Source: Molossus alvarezi
Lineage: Eukaryota; Chordata; Mammalia; Chiroptera; Molossidae
Reading direction: 5' to 3'
Assembly: GCA_037176705.1 (NCBI GenBank)
Contig: CM073907.1
Coordinates: 9,455,001 to 9,519,000 of the forward strand
Length of the DNA stretch: 64,000 nt
Below are positions 1 to 10,229 of this stretch, piece after piece; the first letter of the stretch is position 1, and every line of letters begins with the position of its first letter. Below the pieces are notes generated by a model. That model searched no databases, had not been told where the DNA came from, and saw only the letters and a program-made list of their open reading frames with translations. A program made the translations under genes and the position numbers.

Positions 1-537
1 TCTTATAATCCTTGTTTATAGGATAGACTTCCAGCCACTGACCTGATCGTTATTACTCCAAGTTGTGAAATTACAATCTGGGTCTGAGGTGTCCCTAGTT
101 TGCTCTGTTTAAGTTTTCTTTGTCATGTCTTTGAGCCAGAGATCTGCTTGTTTGCTCTTCTGCATGGTGACCGCGAACCCCTGTCCCTCAAGGAAGGCAC
201 CAGGCCTTCAAGGGCGGATAATCGAGCGCAGCATCTCCTTTCTCAAGGCCGGCGGAAGGAGGAAGCCTCCGAAGCAGCTGCCAGGCCATGCAGAGACATT
301 GCTAAAGTGACGAACGAAGCCACCCACCTCCCAGGATCCCAAGAGGCTCCGGAGAGCGGTGTGCTGGGTAGAAAAGAAAGCATTTGGCTGGCATTGTGAG
401 GCTATGACAGTCTCCACTCAGAGGTGGTACAGCCGGCGGACACTCGCCCTATGAAGACAGCTGGAGCAAATCAGGTGTCTTGGCAGCATCTAGGGCCACT
501 GTGGGTACAGCCAGCAGAACCATCCTAATGCGCTTCT
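1..537. other. Unique sequence, no gene seen
   Basis: This stretch has no recognised repeat. Open frames of 61-99 codons occur on both strands around 100-417, but they overlap one another and resemble no family I know. I treat them as chance frames. Confidence 0.55.
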
Positions 538-560
538 AAAGAAAGCAGTGCCAGGATTCG

Positions 561-754
561 CGCCCAGCCGGTGCGGCTCAGTGGTTGAGCGTCGGCCCCT
601 GCACCAAGAGGTCACAGGTTCGATTCCCGGTCAGGGCACATGCCCCGGTTGTGGGCCAAACCCCCAGTGGGGGGCGTGCAGGAGGCGGCCAATCGATGTT
701 TCTATCTCTCTCCCCCTTCCTCTCTCTAAAATCAATTTGAAAAATGTCTTTAAA
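561..754 (+). mobile_element. Ves-type SINE, type A
   Basis: The tRNA-like head carries an A-box region (GGCTCAGTGGTTGAGC) and a B box (GGTTCGATTCC). A GGCCAATCGATG body, a CT-rich run and an A-rich tail follow. The TSD is about 23 bp (538-560 and 755-777) with two differences. A 91-codon frame across it is SINE sequence, not a gene. Confidence 0.93.
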
Positions 755-777
755 AAAGAAAGCAGTACCAGGATTTG

Positions 778-979
778 GAACTCAGGCATCAGTTCAACGT
801 GCTGTCTTCTGCCCCTTGAATGATATCCATCCGCAGAGCATTTGAACTGTTATTTGTGGCCAGTTTCAATAATAATGTTCCGCGTAGAGGCCCCTCTCCT
901 AAGCAACTTTGTGAAAAATGAGATTTGTGTTCCTTAATTAATGAAGGTTTCTAGGAGGCATTCTGTTGATGGGAATACG

Positions 980-1019
<40 letters not shown>

Positions 1020-1274
1020 CCTAGACCCGATTCAACCATGAAATGGCATTGCATGTGGAATGCCTAGCCGAGGCGTTGAGACAGGCTAGATATTTTCCAT
1101 CGGTTCATTCCTTATTTGTCATTCTCTTCTTTAGCTTCCATATCTTACAAATTAAATAAATAAGCACCAATAAGTGATGCATTTGCCTAAAGTTAATGCT
1201 GTTTCCTCCCCCCGCCCCGGCATGCACTGGACCTCACTCCTACAGTCTCCAAGCTACTCAGGTACCAGGCTTTA
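778..1274. other. Unique sequence with a TG microsatellite
   Basis: No gene is seen. The only recognisable item is the dinucleotide run at 982-1017. Confidence 0.55.
982..1017. repeat. (TG)n microsatellite
   Basis: An uninterrupted TG run of about 36 bp, a likely length-variable locus. Confidence 0.95.
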
Positions 1275-1425
1275 GCCCTGGCCAGTTTGCTCAGTGGTTA
1301 GAGCATCCGCCCCAGGAGACAACCAGTTGATGTGTCTCCCTCACATCAATGTTTCTCTCTCTTTTCCTCCCTCTCTTCCACTCTATCTAAAAATTAATGG
1401 AAAAATATCCTCAGGTGAGGATTAA
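1275..1425 (+). mobile_element. Ves-type SINE, type B, internally deleted
   Basis: The head reads GCCCTGGCCAGTTTGCTCAG and GGTTAGAGCATC, then jumps to the body (CAACCAGTTGATGTGTCTCC), losing the B-box region. The end has the type-B signature (ACTCTATCT, then GGTGAGGATT). A possible weak TSD is ACCAGGCTTT (1264-1273) with ACCAAGGTTT (1442-1451). Confidence 0.85.
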
Positions 1426-1599
1426 CCAAAAAGAAAAAAGAACCAAGGTTTATAGAAAATAGAAATGAAAAAATTTTAAAACATAATATATGCACTGTTT
1501 TCCATGTAATATTCTTCTTGACAAACAGTAGTTTCTAACTCAACCTTTAGACGATTCTATTACTCAGGATGTCTTACTAGACATATTTTAAAGCACTAT

Positions 1600-2120
1600 C
1601 TTGAAATAGACAAAAGTTAAAAACAACCTGGATGTTTAATAAATGGGAGTTGTTAAATACACACTAGTAAATCCAGACAAGGGAAAAATTTCAAGCCATA
1701 AAAATGATACTAAATAAATAAGTCTAGTGAGAAGGGGATATTGGACAATATTACAATGGAACAAGCTGGTTACAAAATGTATATGTAGCCTGGCCGGTGT
1801 GGCTCAGTGGATGGAGCTTCATCCCATGAACTGAGAGGTCCCGGTTCGATTCCTGCTCAGGGCACATGCCTGGGTTGCAGGCTCGATGCCCAGTAGGGGG
1901 CGTGCAGGAGGCCGCTGATCAATGTTTCTATCTCTCTCTCTCTAAAAAAAAAAAAAAAAAAAGTATATGTAGAACAGAGTGCAATTTTATTGATGTGTAA
2001 GGATATATACCAGTGAAAGGGAAAATTCATTTAGGGGGAGTTCTTAGTTTTTCTCTTCATGCATTCTAATTTTCCTCTGTGACGAGTATACATTACTTTT
2101 ATATATCAAAAGACAGTAGA
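1600..2120 (+). mobile_element. Old L1 3' end fragment, split by a SINE
   Basis: Phrases such as AAAAACAACCTGGATGTTTA, AATAAATGGGAGTTGTTAAA and the later GCCATAAAAATGATAC follow the order of a mammalian L1 3' untranslated region. The fragment is degraded, and the SINE at 1789-1962 separates its two parts. Boundaries are approximate. Confidence 0.65.
1789..1962 (+). mobile_element. Ves-type SINE, type A
   Basis: The head is CCTGGCCGGTGTGGCTCAG, with B box GGTTCGATTCC, a short CT body and a poly-A tail. It is bounded by a perfect 10-bp TSD, GTATATGTAG, at 1779-1788 and 1963-1972. It lies inside an older L1 fragment. Confidence 0.93.
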
Positions 2121-2490
2121 AGAAAGTCTATTTGGATGGAAAACACAGGTGGACATTTATCTCCACCAGCTGAAACTGTCCTCAGCTAAGCCTTTTAATC
2201 TGCTGTCTCATCTGCCTGTGACTTCATTTGATAGATGGCCCCATTGCCTTTGGCCTGTCCTATTGTTATTTGCTTTGAATGCTACGCATCTGGGTGGCAA
2301 AGACCATAGCTGTCTAGTATCATTTTTTTAGTTTAATATACAAAAAAAAAACAAAAAAAAACATAAAAACTCTTCTGGTTGTCGGGATGAAGAAAGTATA
2401 ACCAGCTCTGTGTGTTGAAGGCAAAGTCAACCTCACAAGGTTGACATAGGAGAAACAATGGCTGACCGATGTCACCATCCTGTGTCCCCT
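2121..2490. other. Unique sequence, no gene seen
   Basis: No repeat or gene is recognised. Short frames on both strands (60-79 codons) have no supporting signal. Confidence 0.5.
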
Positions 2491-2504
2491 GTCAGCAGTA
2501 TCTT

Positions 2505-2689
2505 TTTTTAAATATGTTTTTAATGATCTTTTTTTTGAAGAGAGAGATAGAAACATCAATCAGCTACGTCCTGCACACCCCCTACTGGGGGTCAAGCCCA
2601 CAACCTGGGCATGTGCCCTGACTGGGAATCCAACTGGGACCTCTCAGTCCACAGATGATGCTCAATCCTCTGAGCCACACCGGCTGAGC
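2505..2689 (-). mobile_element. Ves-type SINE, type A, reverse orientation
   Basis: The reverse complement gives CCGGTGTGGCTCAGAGGATTG, then GGTCCCAGTTGGATTCCCAG and a CT-rich body with an A-rich end at about 2505-2540. Flanks share CAGCAGTATCTT and TCAGTGGTATCTT as a likely imperfect TSD. Confidence 0.88.
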
Positions 2690-3000
2690 TCAGTGGTATC
2701 TTACAGACACTGCATACTGAGTGTCCTCAGTCCTGCTGAAAACAACCACAAAATCAGATTCCTTCACTGCCTGGCATTTTCTTCCTGCTATAATTGGAGT
2801 TTCTTCAACTACCCTTTGCTTCAATACGTGCATGAAACACACTCGTTGATGATTTTCAAAGTTCTCATTTTCCTTATCACTCTGAAAGTACACTTTAGCG
2901 ATTAAAAGGTGATTAGTGAAAAGATGAATTTATAATTTTCTTGAATTTATATTTTGGATTTATGTTTTCTGATTCAAGTCAGGAGGGTAGCTGGTATTTC

Positions 3001-3202
3001 TTTTCTTTTTTTTTACTTGACTGATTTTTTTAGAGAGAATAAGAGAGAGGGAGGGGGAGAGAGAGAGACATTGATTTGTTGTTCCATTCATTGATGCATT
3101 CATTGGTCGATTCTTGTGTGTGCCCTGACCAGGGATCGAATCTGAAACCTTGGCATATCAGGACGATGCTCTAACCAACTGAGCTACCTGGCCAGGACTT
3201 AC
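3001..3202 (-). mobile_element. Ves-type SINE, type C, reverse orientation
   Basis: The reverse complement reads CCTGGCCAGGTAGCTCAGTT, a B-box-like region, and the type-C body with CCAATGAATGCATCAATGAA and GGAACAACAAATCAATG. The TSD CTGGTATTTC lies at 2991-3000 and 3203-3212, perfect over 10 bp. Confidence 0.9.
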
Positions 3203-3212
3203 CTGGTATTTC

Positions 3213-3545
3213 ATGCACTTCTATAGGAGAATTGCATGCCTGCTCAAAGTTAATTATTAAAAACTTAATTAAGGGTATGACTATGGAAGAAGAAAGCAGA
3301 GTCTAGCAGTGGTAAGTAGTTAGCACTGACAGAATGAATAAGAAAGAGTCTAGAATAATCCTAGGTTTGTTCTTGCCTTGGGTTGCTAGTTAGATAGCAG
3401 CACATTTTCCCCAAATAGGCAATACAGGAGGAGATACAGATTTGGGGGGCTGGGGTGCAGGGTGATCAGGGAGATAACACGTTTAGTTTTCTGGGTGTAG
3501 AGTTATGGTATCTATGAGATACGTACGGGAAAAGTTGCATTTACT
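3213..3545. other. Unique sequence, no gene seen
   Basis: Nothing recognisable beyond AT-rich and G-rich short runs. Confidence 0.5.
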
Positions 3546-3665
3546 AGAATGTAAGATCCACGAGGGCAGGAACCTTGTTGGTTTAGTTCATTCACCCAGA
3601 CATGTGGCTTTCAACCTAATCATTGCTTCGCACAGTTCCTGGCCAGTGACGAATGCTCAGTGAAT
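3546..3665 (+). mobile_element. L2 3' end fragment
   Basis: The sequence runs TAGAATGTAAGATCCACGAG, GGCAGGAACCTTGTT, then CACAGTTCCTGGCCAGTGAC and AATGCTCAGTGAATTC. This follows the conserved 3' end of L2 (TGTAAGCTCC...GAGGGCAGGGAC...CCTGGCACATAG...GCTCAATAAAT). It is old and diverged. Confidence 0.7.
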
Positions 3666-5040
3666 TCCAGAGGAATGTGTGTTCCTGGATGAGTATACGG
3701 GTCTGGTTCACAGGACAGTATTCTAGGCAGACAGTCAATGCTCTTCGGTTTCCTCGCACCGAAAAGTTTAGACCCTCCTCTGATGTCCACCAAGACTATT
3801 CTACATCCAGAAACATGGTGACTCTGGTCCACTCCTGGAGTGAATTCCAAACATCTCACCAAGAGACCTAATGGTCTCACTACTCATTACTTTTATTACT
3901 CAAGGTCGTTTACTGATAGAAGAGGAGAAGATGCAGAATACATTTTTGAAGTGGTCACATTGAGCAGAATGATCAAGCCATAGCAATGGAGTGAGCCTCA
4001 GGTATTTAAAAGACTTGGGTCTTTCAAGTTGCTGGTGAATGGTTAGGAGAGCTAAGTGTAATTGTCGAGTGGCTGGGTTCCACACAGTCATCAAAAACTC
4101 TAAAAGGGACTGTTGCATTAGCATGCAAAGCGGTGAGAAATGTGTAGTTCAAGTAGAAATCTGGAAAAGACTTTAAGAAAGAAAAAAAAACAACCTCCTA
4201 GTAAAGGTCTCTGCTACCTAGAGAACTTGGAACCAATCTCCCTTGCTGGAGAAGCTTGAATTACCTGCCTGGCCCTTTAAGCATTTTTATGTACAAATCA
4301 AACACAGATGGCCCATTACGTTTATGACCTCCTGTCAATTACTCTAGATGGAGCATGCATTAATTATTGAAATATTTTCATAGTATACAAGTTTTTAGTG
4401 GTTACATTGCCACAGATAATTTCAACTTTCTGATTAGAAGCCAGTCTAAGCAATTTTATTTACGAGAATTAATCTCTTGAATGTAGTAAAAACTACAAAT
4501 ACAGTAGTAGATTTCTTTTTTCCATTTAACAAAGCCAACCTAGAAATACTGGCCTCTCTCCTTGGAAGCCAGAGCTATGCTAGCATTGCATACAATACAT
4601 AAACTCTGCCAAAATCTATTACAATTGTAGTAAATTTTGATTACTGGAGTTGTTTGTTATTTATGTCTCGAAGATAAAGATAATATTGGGAATAGCCCTC
4701 TTCCATTCGATGTATAAATTACCTCCATAAAATATCTTGTTTTATAAACAGTAAAATAAAAACAGGCTAAACTTGGTTAAAGCTTCAGATTGTTGCATCT
4801 ACTTCGGTTCAAGTCAATAAACACTTTAGATTATATGAAGGTCCATGGAGTGTTCAGACTTTTAACTATGCCACTGGTTTCTGTCTGGCATGGTTGACAA
4901 AATCCCGGGCCCATTTAACTGTCAAAGAACAGAACAGACCATTCTGATGAAGCCACAGTTTCAGAGAATGTGGAGAAACTCTTTGAGGAAACTAAAAGAC
5001 ATGTATTTTCTGTCCCTCTGGAAGGAAGCTGTTCATCCGA
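3666..5040. other. Unique AT-rich sequence, no gene seen
   Basis: About 1.4 kb without a clear mobile element. Short frames at 3620-3880 and 3900-4124 lack any recognisable domain. Parts near 4300-4800 are AT-rich and low in CpG, as in mammalian intergenic DNA. Confidence 0.5.
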
Positions 5041-5275
5041 AAAATATTAATTGATCACCTACTATGCTGAGGGAACTTTCTTAGGTATTTGAAGTACATG
5101 GGGGAACAAAACAAAGATTTTTTGCTCCTACCAGTAGATATTCTAACAATATTGCCTCTTTGAATCATCTTTGCACAGAGAGAGAAGCTAAAGCTAAGGA
5201 GACGAGTTAACTTACCTAAGGTCACCCAGCGAGAAGGCAAGAAAACCAGAATAAGAACTCAGGCCATCAAAGACC
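5041..5275 (-). mobile_element. L2 and MIR remnants, reverse orientation
   Basis: Positions 5045-5120 (TTGATCACCTACTATGCTGA, GGGGGAACAAAACAAAGA) match reverse-strand L2. Positions 5175-5275 (GAGTTAACTTACCTAAGGTC, ACCCAGC, then GAACTCAGGCC) match the conserved core of MIR in reverse. Both are diverged and edges are approximate. Confidence 0.65.
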
Positions 5276-5336
5276 ATGTCCTTAACCCACCATCTCTCTC
5301 ATGTCTTTATTATTTCCAGTTCACCTTTTCCTGGCT

Positions 5337-5555
5337 CATCTGGTCGATGTGGCTCAGTGGTTGAGCATCAACCTATGCTCCAAGAGGTCACCAGTTCGAT
5401 CCCTAGTCAGGGCACATGCCCAGGTTGTGAGCCAAATTCTCGGGGGGGGGGCATGCGGGAGGTGGCCAATTGATGTTCTCTCTCATCGATGTTTCTCTCT
5501 CTCTCTCTCCCTCTCCCTTCTTCTCTCTCCAAACATCAGTTGCAAAATTAAACTA
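5337..5555 (+). mobile_element. Ves-type SINE, type A
   Basis: Head TGGTCGATGTGGCTCAGTGG, B box AGTTCGATCCC, a G9 run, the GGCCAATTGATG body and a CT-rich 3' part. The end is diverged and I see no confident TSD. Confidence 0.9.
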
Positions 5556-6116
5556 AAAGAAGAAGTTAGTATACTTAAATGTAGTTAGCTGGACTTTCTT
5601 CAGTACAAGTCTTCAGTTAGGCAGAGTAGCCCCAACAGAGTAGCTACAACTTCACTGTAGAAGAATGTTTCGGCGAAGAACGGGACAAATGAGATATAAG
5701 TATCACAGGAACGCTGAAGTCACAGCCCGGTGGCATAAGGTGGCCCTGGAGGCTGCAGTCAAAGTCAACAAGCAATCATTGGTTTCTTTCTCTGGCCAAA
5801 GCCAAACAGGTCTTGAAAACTGTAATTCCAGCAAAGCACGGATGGTGAGGGCTGAGGGCTGGCTGCATTCACAACGGGTTTGCACGACACAGAAGGGACC
5901 AGTTCTCCCCCACCTGGGTGGCCACTAAAGCTGGGAAAATATGGTCCCCAAATAGAATCGTGGAAATGTAGAATGTTTCAGGTAGCAGTCATTACTAGGG
6001 GGACCCCTCTCACAGATATTCACAAGAAACACCGCAAATGGCGAGAATTCATGTAAAAATTAATGATGTATTAGTTCCATGTTGTCAGTTAATTTAGGGT
6101 GCTCATTTCGGCCAAG
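5556..6116. other. Unique sequence, no gene seen
   Basis: An 87-codon frame (5665-5928) with a basic N-terminus lies here. It has no recognisable domain and a 60-codon frame overlaps it on the other strand. I do not call it a gene. Confidence 0.5.
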
Positions 6117-6130
6117 TAAAAGGCAATGGC

Positions 6131-6355
6131 CATGCTTAGCTAGTGTGACTCAGTGGTTGAGCATCGACCCATGAACCAAGAGGTCACGGGTTCGATTCCT
6201 GGTCAGGGCACATGGCCAGGTTGTGGGCCCAATCCCCAGTGGGACATGCAGGAGGCGGCCAATCGATGTTCTCTCTCATCGATGTTTCTATCTCTCTCTC
6301 CCTCTCTCTCTCAAATCAATAAAGAAAAATATATTTTAAAAAGTAAATAAATAAA
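6131..6355 (+). mobile_element. Ves-type SINE, type A
   Basis: Head GCTTAGCTAGTGTGACTCAG, B box GGTTCGATTCC, GGCCAATCGATG body and an AAATAAATAAATA tail. The TSD TAAAAGGCAATGGC is perfect at 6117-6130 and 6356-6369. The second copy also serves as the left flank of the next SINE. Confidence 0.93.
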
Positions 6356-6369
6356 TAAAAGGCAATGGC

Positions 6370-6615
6370 GTGGCTGGTCTAGCTTAGTGATTAGAGCATC
6401 AGCCTGCTGACCGAAGGGCCTCAGGTTTGATTCCTCGTCAGGGGTGTGTACCTGGGTAGCAGTTTTGATCCCCGGCCCTGGTCAGCCTTGTACGGGAGGC
6501 AACCAACTGATGTCTCCATTCTCTCTCTCTCTCTCTCTCCATCCCTTCCACTCTATCTAAAAATCAATGAAAAAATATCCTTGGGTGAAGATCAACAAAA
6601 AATAAAAATAAATAA
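6370..6615 (+). mobile_element. Ves-type SINE, type B, diverged
   Basis: It carries GTGATTAGAGCATCAGCC, B-box-like GGTTTGATTCC, GATCCCCGGCCCTGGTC, a CT run, ACTCTATCT and GGGTGAAGATC. It follows the preceding SINE directly. Its flanks are AAAAGGCAATGG (6358-6369 region) and AAAAAGCAATG (to 6629), a third variant of the same target sequence. Confidence 0.88.
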
Positions 6616-6629
6616 ACAAAAAGCAATGT

Positions 6630-7164
6630 ATTTTTCCACCACTAATAGTAAAACCCTCCCAGGTCTCTTCGGCACTTCATACTTTTTAAAACCTTTTTGC
6701 TGTTGGTGAAGGAGGGAGCGTCAGGGAACCTCAGACGACCTGTCTGAGGTCACATCAAATTTGACAGAAAACAGCCTGGAACCTAAGTTCACAGGGTCTG
6801 GACACTTTTTCAGGCTTCTTTTGACTTGATCCTCACCAAAGTAGATAGAGAAGATGCTATCATGTCCATTGACCACACAGAGCCTGAAGGCGCAGGGCTC
6901 AGAATGAGACAGTACTCAATTCAGGTCAAAGGTGTTCCCTGAGAATACAAAGTCTGAGGCTGTGTTGGTGACCAGGTTCCAGCAGCAGAAGCTCAGCCTT
7001 GCAAGAATTAAAAAATGGAAGAATTATGCACAGTGTCCAAACGAAAAGTAATCCATTCCTTCTAGGACGGAATAAAAGTTCAACCAGGCACATGGACACC
7101 TATCTGCATTGTAATCAAAACTCTAATATCGTGAATGGTTGTGCAGTGTCGAAAGCTATTGTAC
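6630..7164. other. Mostly unique sequence, possible MIR scrap
   Basis: Positions 6740-6800 (CCTGTCTGAGGTCACATCAA) vaguely resemble the MIR core in reverse. Otherwise nothing is recognised. Confidence 0.4.
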
Positions 7165-7300
7165 TTAAGAGATTGCACAACAGAATTACCTGGGAAGCTT
7201 GATAAAATAGTCTTGTGCTTACTGAATCAGAAACGTCGGACACAAAGCATAGGAATCTGGTTTCTAACAAGCCATATTTGGAGCTCATGGTCTGAAATCT
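7165..7300 (+). mobile_element. MER5-like hAT remnant
   Basis: ACAGAATTACCTGGGAAGCT, then ACTGAATCAGAAAC, GGAATCTGGTTTCTAACAAG follow the order of MER5-type nonautonomous hAT-Charlie elements in the forward direction. It is old and diverged; ends are uncertain. Confidence 0.65.
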
Positions 7301-7307
7301 TGATACT

Positions 7308-7436
7308 CAAGGTGTGGTTCATAGCAGGGTCATCTGGGAACCTCTGAGCAATGAGAAAGCTCAGACCCCACCCAGGCGTACGGAATCAGAATAACCCCAG
7401 GTGATTTCAGTACAGTTTGAAGAAACCTGGTTGACA
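7308..7436 (-). mobile_element. MER5-like hAT remnant, reverse orientation
   Basis: TCAAGGTGTGGTTCATAGCA, TCATCTGGGAACC, CAGACCCCACCCAGGCGTAC, GGAATCAGAATAACCCC and AGGTGATTTC reproduce the MER5 layout in reverse. It lies immediately after a forward copy, making an inverted pair. Confidence 0.7.
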
Positions 7437-8269
7437 GCTTCCGTCTTTTGTTGTACGTTCATCCAAAAAATAAAATAAAATGAGCTTGACAGAGACTGTT
7501 CCTAGTGAACCCAGAAGGGTAACAAGTGAACTCTATTTCCATCACCAGCTTCCCTCCCAGTCTAATGGTCTCCATTCCCATCACCATCTGCTGAAGGGTT
7601 ACAAAAGATCCAGTTAAATGTTGTTGAAACTCAACATCTTATTCATGGGCTCTCAAGTGTTTCCAATCTTTCCAAAACGCACCTTCGAAATATCTTGGAA
7701 AGTAAATCACCATTTGCAGCCTTCTAAATGTGCAGTAATTTGTCCAGACACGTTGGTAGTCCTGTCTGCTGTTTCTCCTCACCCCACGTGAGATAATGCA
7801 TCAAGATCAGGACTTTCGGGTGTGTTCACAGGACCTGGGAAAGTTATGATGTGTTGTTGTACCTTTATGCTGAAGCTTCAAACCTGTTTGTTCAAACCAG
7901 GCTCCTTGACTGAAATCAGGGCAGTTTCTCCCTGTGTGTAAATGCAATGTGTTGTTTTTTCTATTTAGGGGAACCCCTTCGGCTGGCATTTTGGGGCAAA
8001 GAAAGAAGGGATCTTCCTCCTCCAGTCCAACTCTCACCGCTCAGGTAGGAGCCTTACAGCCAGGAAAACACTTGGATTTTTGTATCCATTCGTTATCATA
8101 ACATCCAAAGAAATTTTAAGGAAATAACATTCCTTGCAAGTCTACCACCCTGACGAGTTCATGACCCATATACCTGTAAAGTTAAGTTTACATATGGATT
8201 TGCCTTTTAACTTTCCTTAAGAGAACATCATAAACACGTTTGCATTATTGTTCTAGACTTTATAACATT
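7437..8269. other. Unique sequence, no gene seen
   Basis: No repeat or exon is recognised. A 76-codon reverse frame at 7807-8037 has no recognisable domain. Confidence 0.5.
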
Positions 8270-8390
8270 TTAATGCCCACCTAATACTGCAATATTGTTA
8301 CGCTATGGGTATGTAGTCAATCTCCTCTTGGACATATAGTTGGCTTCCAGTTTTTCATTATTAGAAATAAGTTCTCAAGCCAACTTGAGA
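8270..8390 (-). mobile_element. Possible L1 3' UTR remnant, reverse orientation
   Basis: TTGGCTTCCAGTTTTTCATT followed by ATTAGAAATAA resembles the reverse strand of an old L1 3' untranslated region. Whether it belongs to the neighbouring ORF2 remnant is unclear. Confidence 0.4.
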
Positions 8391-8459
8391 GATGTTAGAG
8401 ATTCAACCCCAATATGCGACAGTTATTCTTATGGAAAAGGGAAATTTGGCCTACTCAGT

Positions 8460-9713
8460 AGTTCTTTTCATTTTGTTGATGGTCTTCCTTTGCTGTGCAA
8501 AAACTTTTACTTTCATGGAGTCTCACTTGTTTATTTTTTTTCTTTTGTTTCCCTTGACCGAGGAGATATATCAGAAAAAAATTGTGCTAAGAGAAATGTC
8601 AGAGGGTTGACTGCCTATGTTTTCTTCTAGGACTTTTATGGTTTTGAGTTTTACATTTAAGTCTTTAATCCATTTGACTTTATTCTTGTATAGGGTGTAA
8701 ATGTGGTCTAGTTTAATTTTTTTATGAATCTGTCCAATTTTCCCAACATCGTTTATTGAATAAACTATCTTTACCCCATTATCAAATATTAATTGTCGCC
8801 ATAGGTGTGGGTTTATTTCTGGGCTCTCTATCCTGTTCCATTCATCTGTATGTCTATTTTTATGTGAGTACCATGCTGTTTTGATTACTGTTTCCTTGTA
8901 GTATAATAGCTTGATATCAGGTAGCATCATATTTACAACTTTGTTCTTTTTTTTTTCTTTACTGATTTTAGAGAGAGAAGAAGAGAGAGGGAGCGAGATA
9001 GAAACATCAATGAGAGATGAGAACATTGACTGGCTGCCTTCTGCATGCCCCCCACTTGGGATCAGCCCACAACTTGGGCATGTGCCCTGACCGGGAATTG
9101 AACCAGTGACCTCTTGGTGCATGGGTCGATGCTCAGCCACAGAGCCACATCGGCAGAGGTGTTCCTCTTTCTTAAGATTGCTATGGCTCTTCAGGGTCTT
9201 TTGTGGTTCCATACAAATTTTAGGATTACTTGCTCTAGTTTTGTGAAAAACGCCATGGGTATTTCGGTAGGAATTGCATTGAATTTATAGATTACTTTGG
9301 GTAAAATGGACATTTTAATTATGGTAACTCTTCCTACCCATGAGCACAGCATATGCTTCCATTTATTTGTATGTTCTTCAGTTTCTTTCTCTAGTGTCTT
9401 ATAATTTTCCAAGTGCAGGTCTTTTACCTCCTTGGTTAAATGTATTCCTCGATATTTTGTTTATTTGATGTAATTGTAAGTAGGATTGTTTTCTTGGTTT
9501 GACTTTCTGATGGTTCATTATCAACGTATAAAAATGCAACCACATTCTGAATATTAATTTTGTATCCTGCTACTTTACTGAAATCATTTATCAGCTCTAA
9601 TAGTTTTCTTTGGTGGAAACTTTAAGGTTCTCAATGTACAGTATTATGTCATCTGCAAATAACAACAGTTTTTCTCCTTTGGAAAAGGCACTTGGGATGG
9701 TCCCTTTCTTCTT
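8460..9713 (-). pseudogene. L1 ORF2 C-terminal remnant, reverse orientation
   Basis: Translated on the minus strand, 9191-9412 contains the L1 reverse-transcriptase C-terminal motifs [20 protein letters not shown] and [11 protein letters not shown]. The later block (8571-8940) contains [34 protein letters not shown] and [20 protein letters not shown]. These match the region after the reverse transcriptase domain of L1 ORF2p. Endonuclease and most of the reverse transcriptase are missing, and a SINE (8951-9157) interrupts it. The right edge stops where another SINE enters at about 9714. It is an inactive fragment. Confidence 0.88.
8951..9157 (-). mobile_element. Ves-type SINE, type A, inside L1
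   Basis: The reverse complement has GATGTGGCTCTGTGGCTGAGC, GGTCACTGGTTCAATTCCCG, the type-A body and a CT run, with a T-rich left end (the A tail). Flanks TTTGTTCTTTTT and GGTGTTCCTCTTT are a likely TSD cut from the L1 sequence. The insertion happens to keep a 213-codon frame open through SINE and L1. Confidence 0.9.
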
Positions 9714-9728
9714 ACTGAAAAAAAATTT

Positions 9729-9801
9729 TTTTTTGTTTTTTTCATCCTCACCCGGGGACATTTTTCCATTTTCTGTTCAGACAGAGTGGGAGGGAGAGAG
9801 A

Positions 9802-9847
<46 letters not shown>

Positions 9848-10047
9848 GAGAGAGAGAGAGAAAGAAAGAGAGAGAGAGAAAGAGAAACATCGATGTGAAA
9901 GGGACACATCGAGTGGCTGCCACCCGCACGACCAACCAGGGCCGGGACAAACTGCAACCGATGTACATACCCTCAGCGGGAACTGAACCCGGGTCTCTCC
10001 GGACCATAGGCCGACACTCTAACCACTGAGCCAGACCAGCCAGGGCC
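9729..10047 (-). mobile_element. Ves-type SINE, type B, with GA expansion
   Basis: The reverse complement has CTGGCTCAGTGGTTAGAGTG, GGAGAGACCCGGGTTCAG, the CACTCGATGTGTCCC body and a (CT)n run. It ends in the type-B signature (GGGTGAGGATG, then the tail). The TSD is CTGAAAAAAAATTTT next to 9715 and CAGAAAAAAATTTT at 10047-10060. Confidence 0.92.
9789..9890. repeat. (GA)n microsatellite inside a SINE
   Basis: About 100 bp of GA dinucleotides with scattered GGAA and AAAG interruptions, grown from the CT-rich body of the surrounding SINE. It produces repetitive open frames on both strands that are not genes. Confidence 0.93.
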
Positions 10048-10229
10048 AGAAAAAAATTTTAAAAAGTCAGTCTTTAACAAAGAATAAGAGTGGCCGAGCA
10101 GCACGTAGATTTGAGTTGAGAAAAGTTGTATCAGAGATTCTGGAAGGACCTTCACGTATAATTAAAAGTGCTAGATAATTTGACAGTAAATATTAAAACA
10201 TAAAATATGCATACCCAGCCATTTCCCTT

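Noticed and set aside
561..754. A- and B-box motifs that look like tRNA genes, here and in every SINE
   Set aside because: They lie in SINE heads with CT bodies or A tails and TSDs. No proper anticodon arm and acceptor stem of a working tRNA can be drawn, so none is called as a tRNA gene.
3054..3112. Regular repeats as a possible CRISPR array
   Set aside because: They are SINE CT/GA runs; no spacer structure exists and the DNA is mammalian.
9610..10029. 139-codon Arg/Glu-rich frame and Ser/Leu-rich frames opposite it
   Set aside because: They come from the (GA)n run and SINE body.
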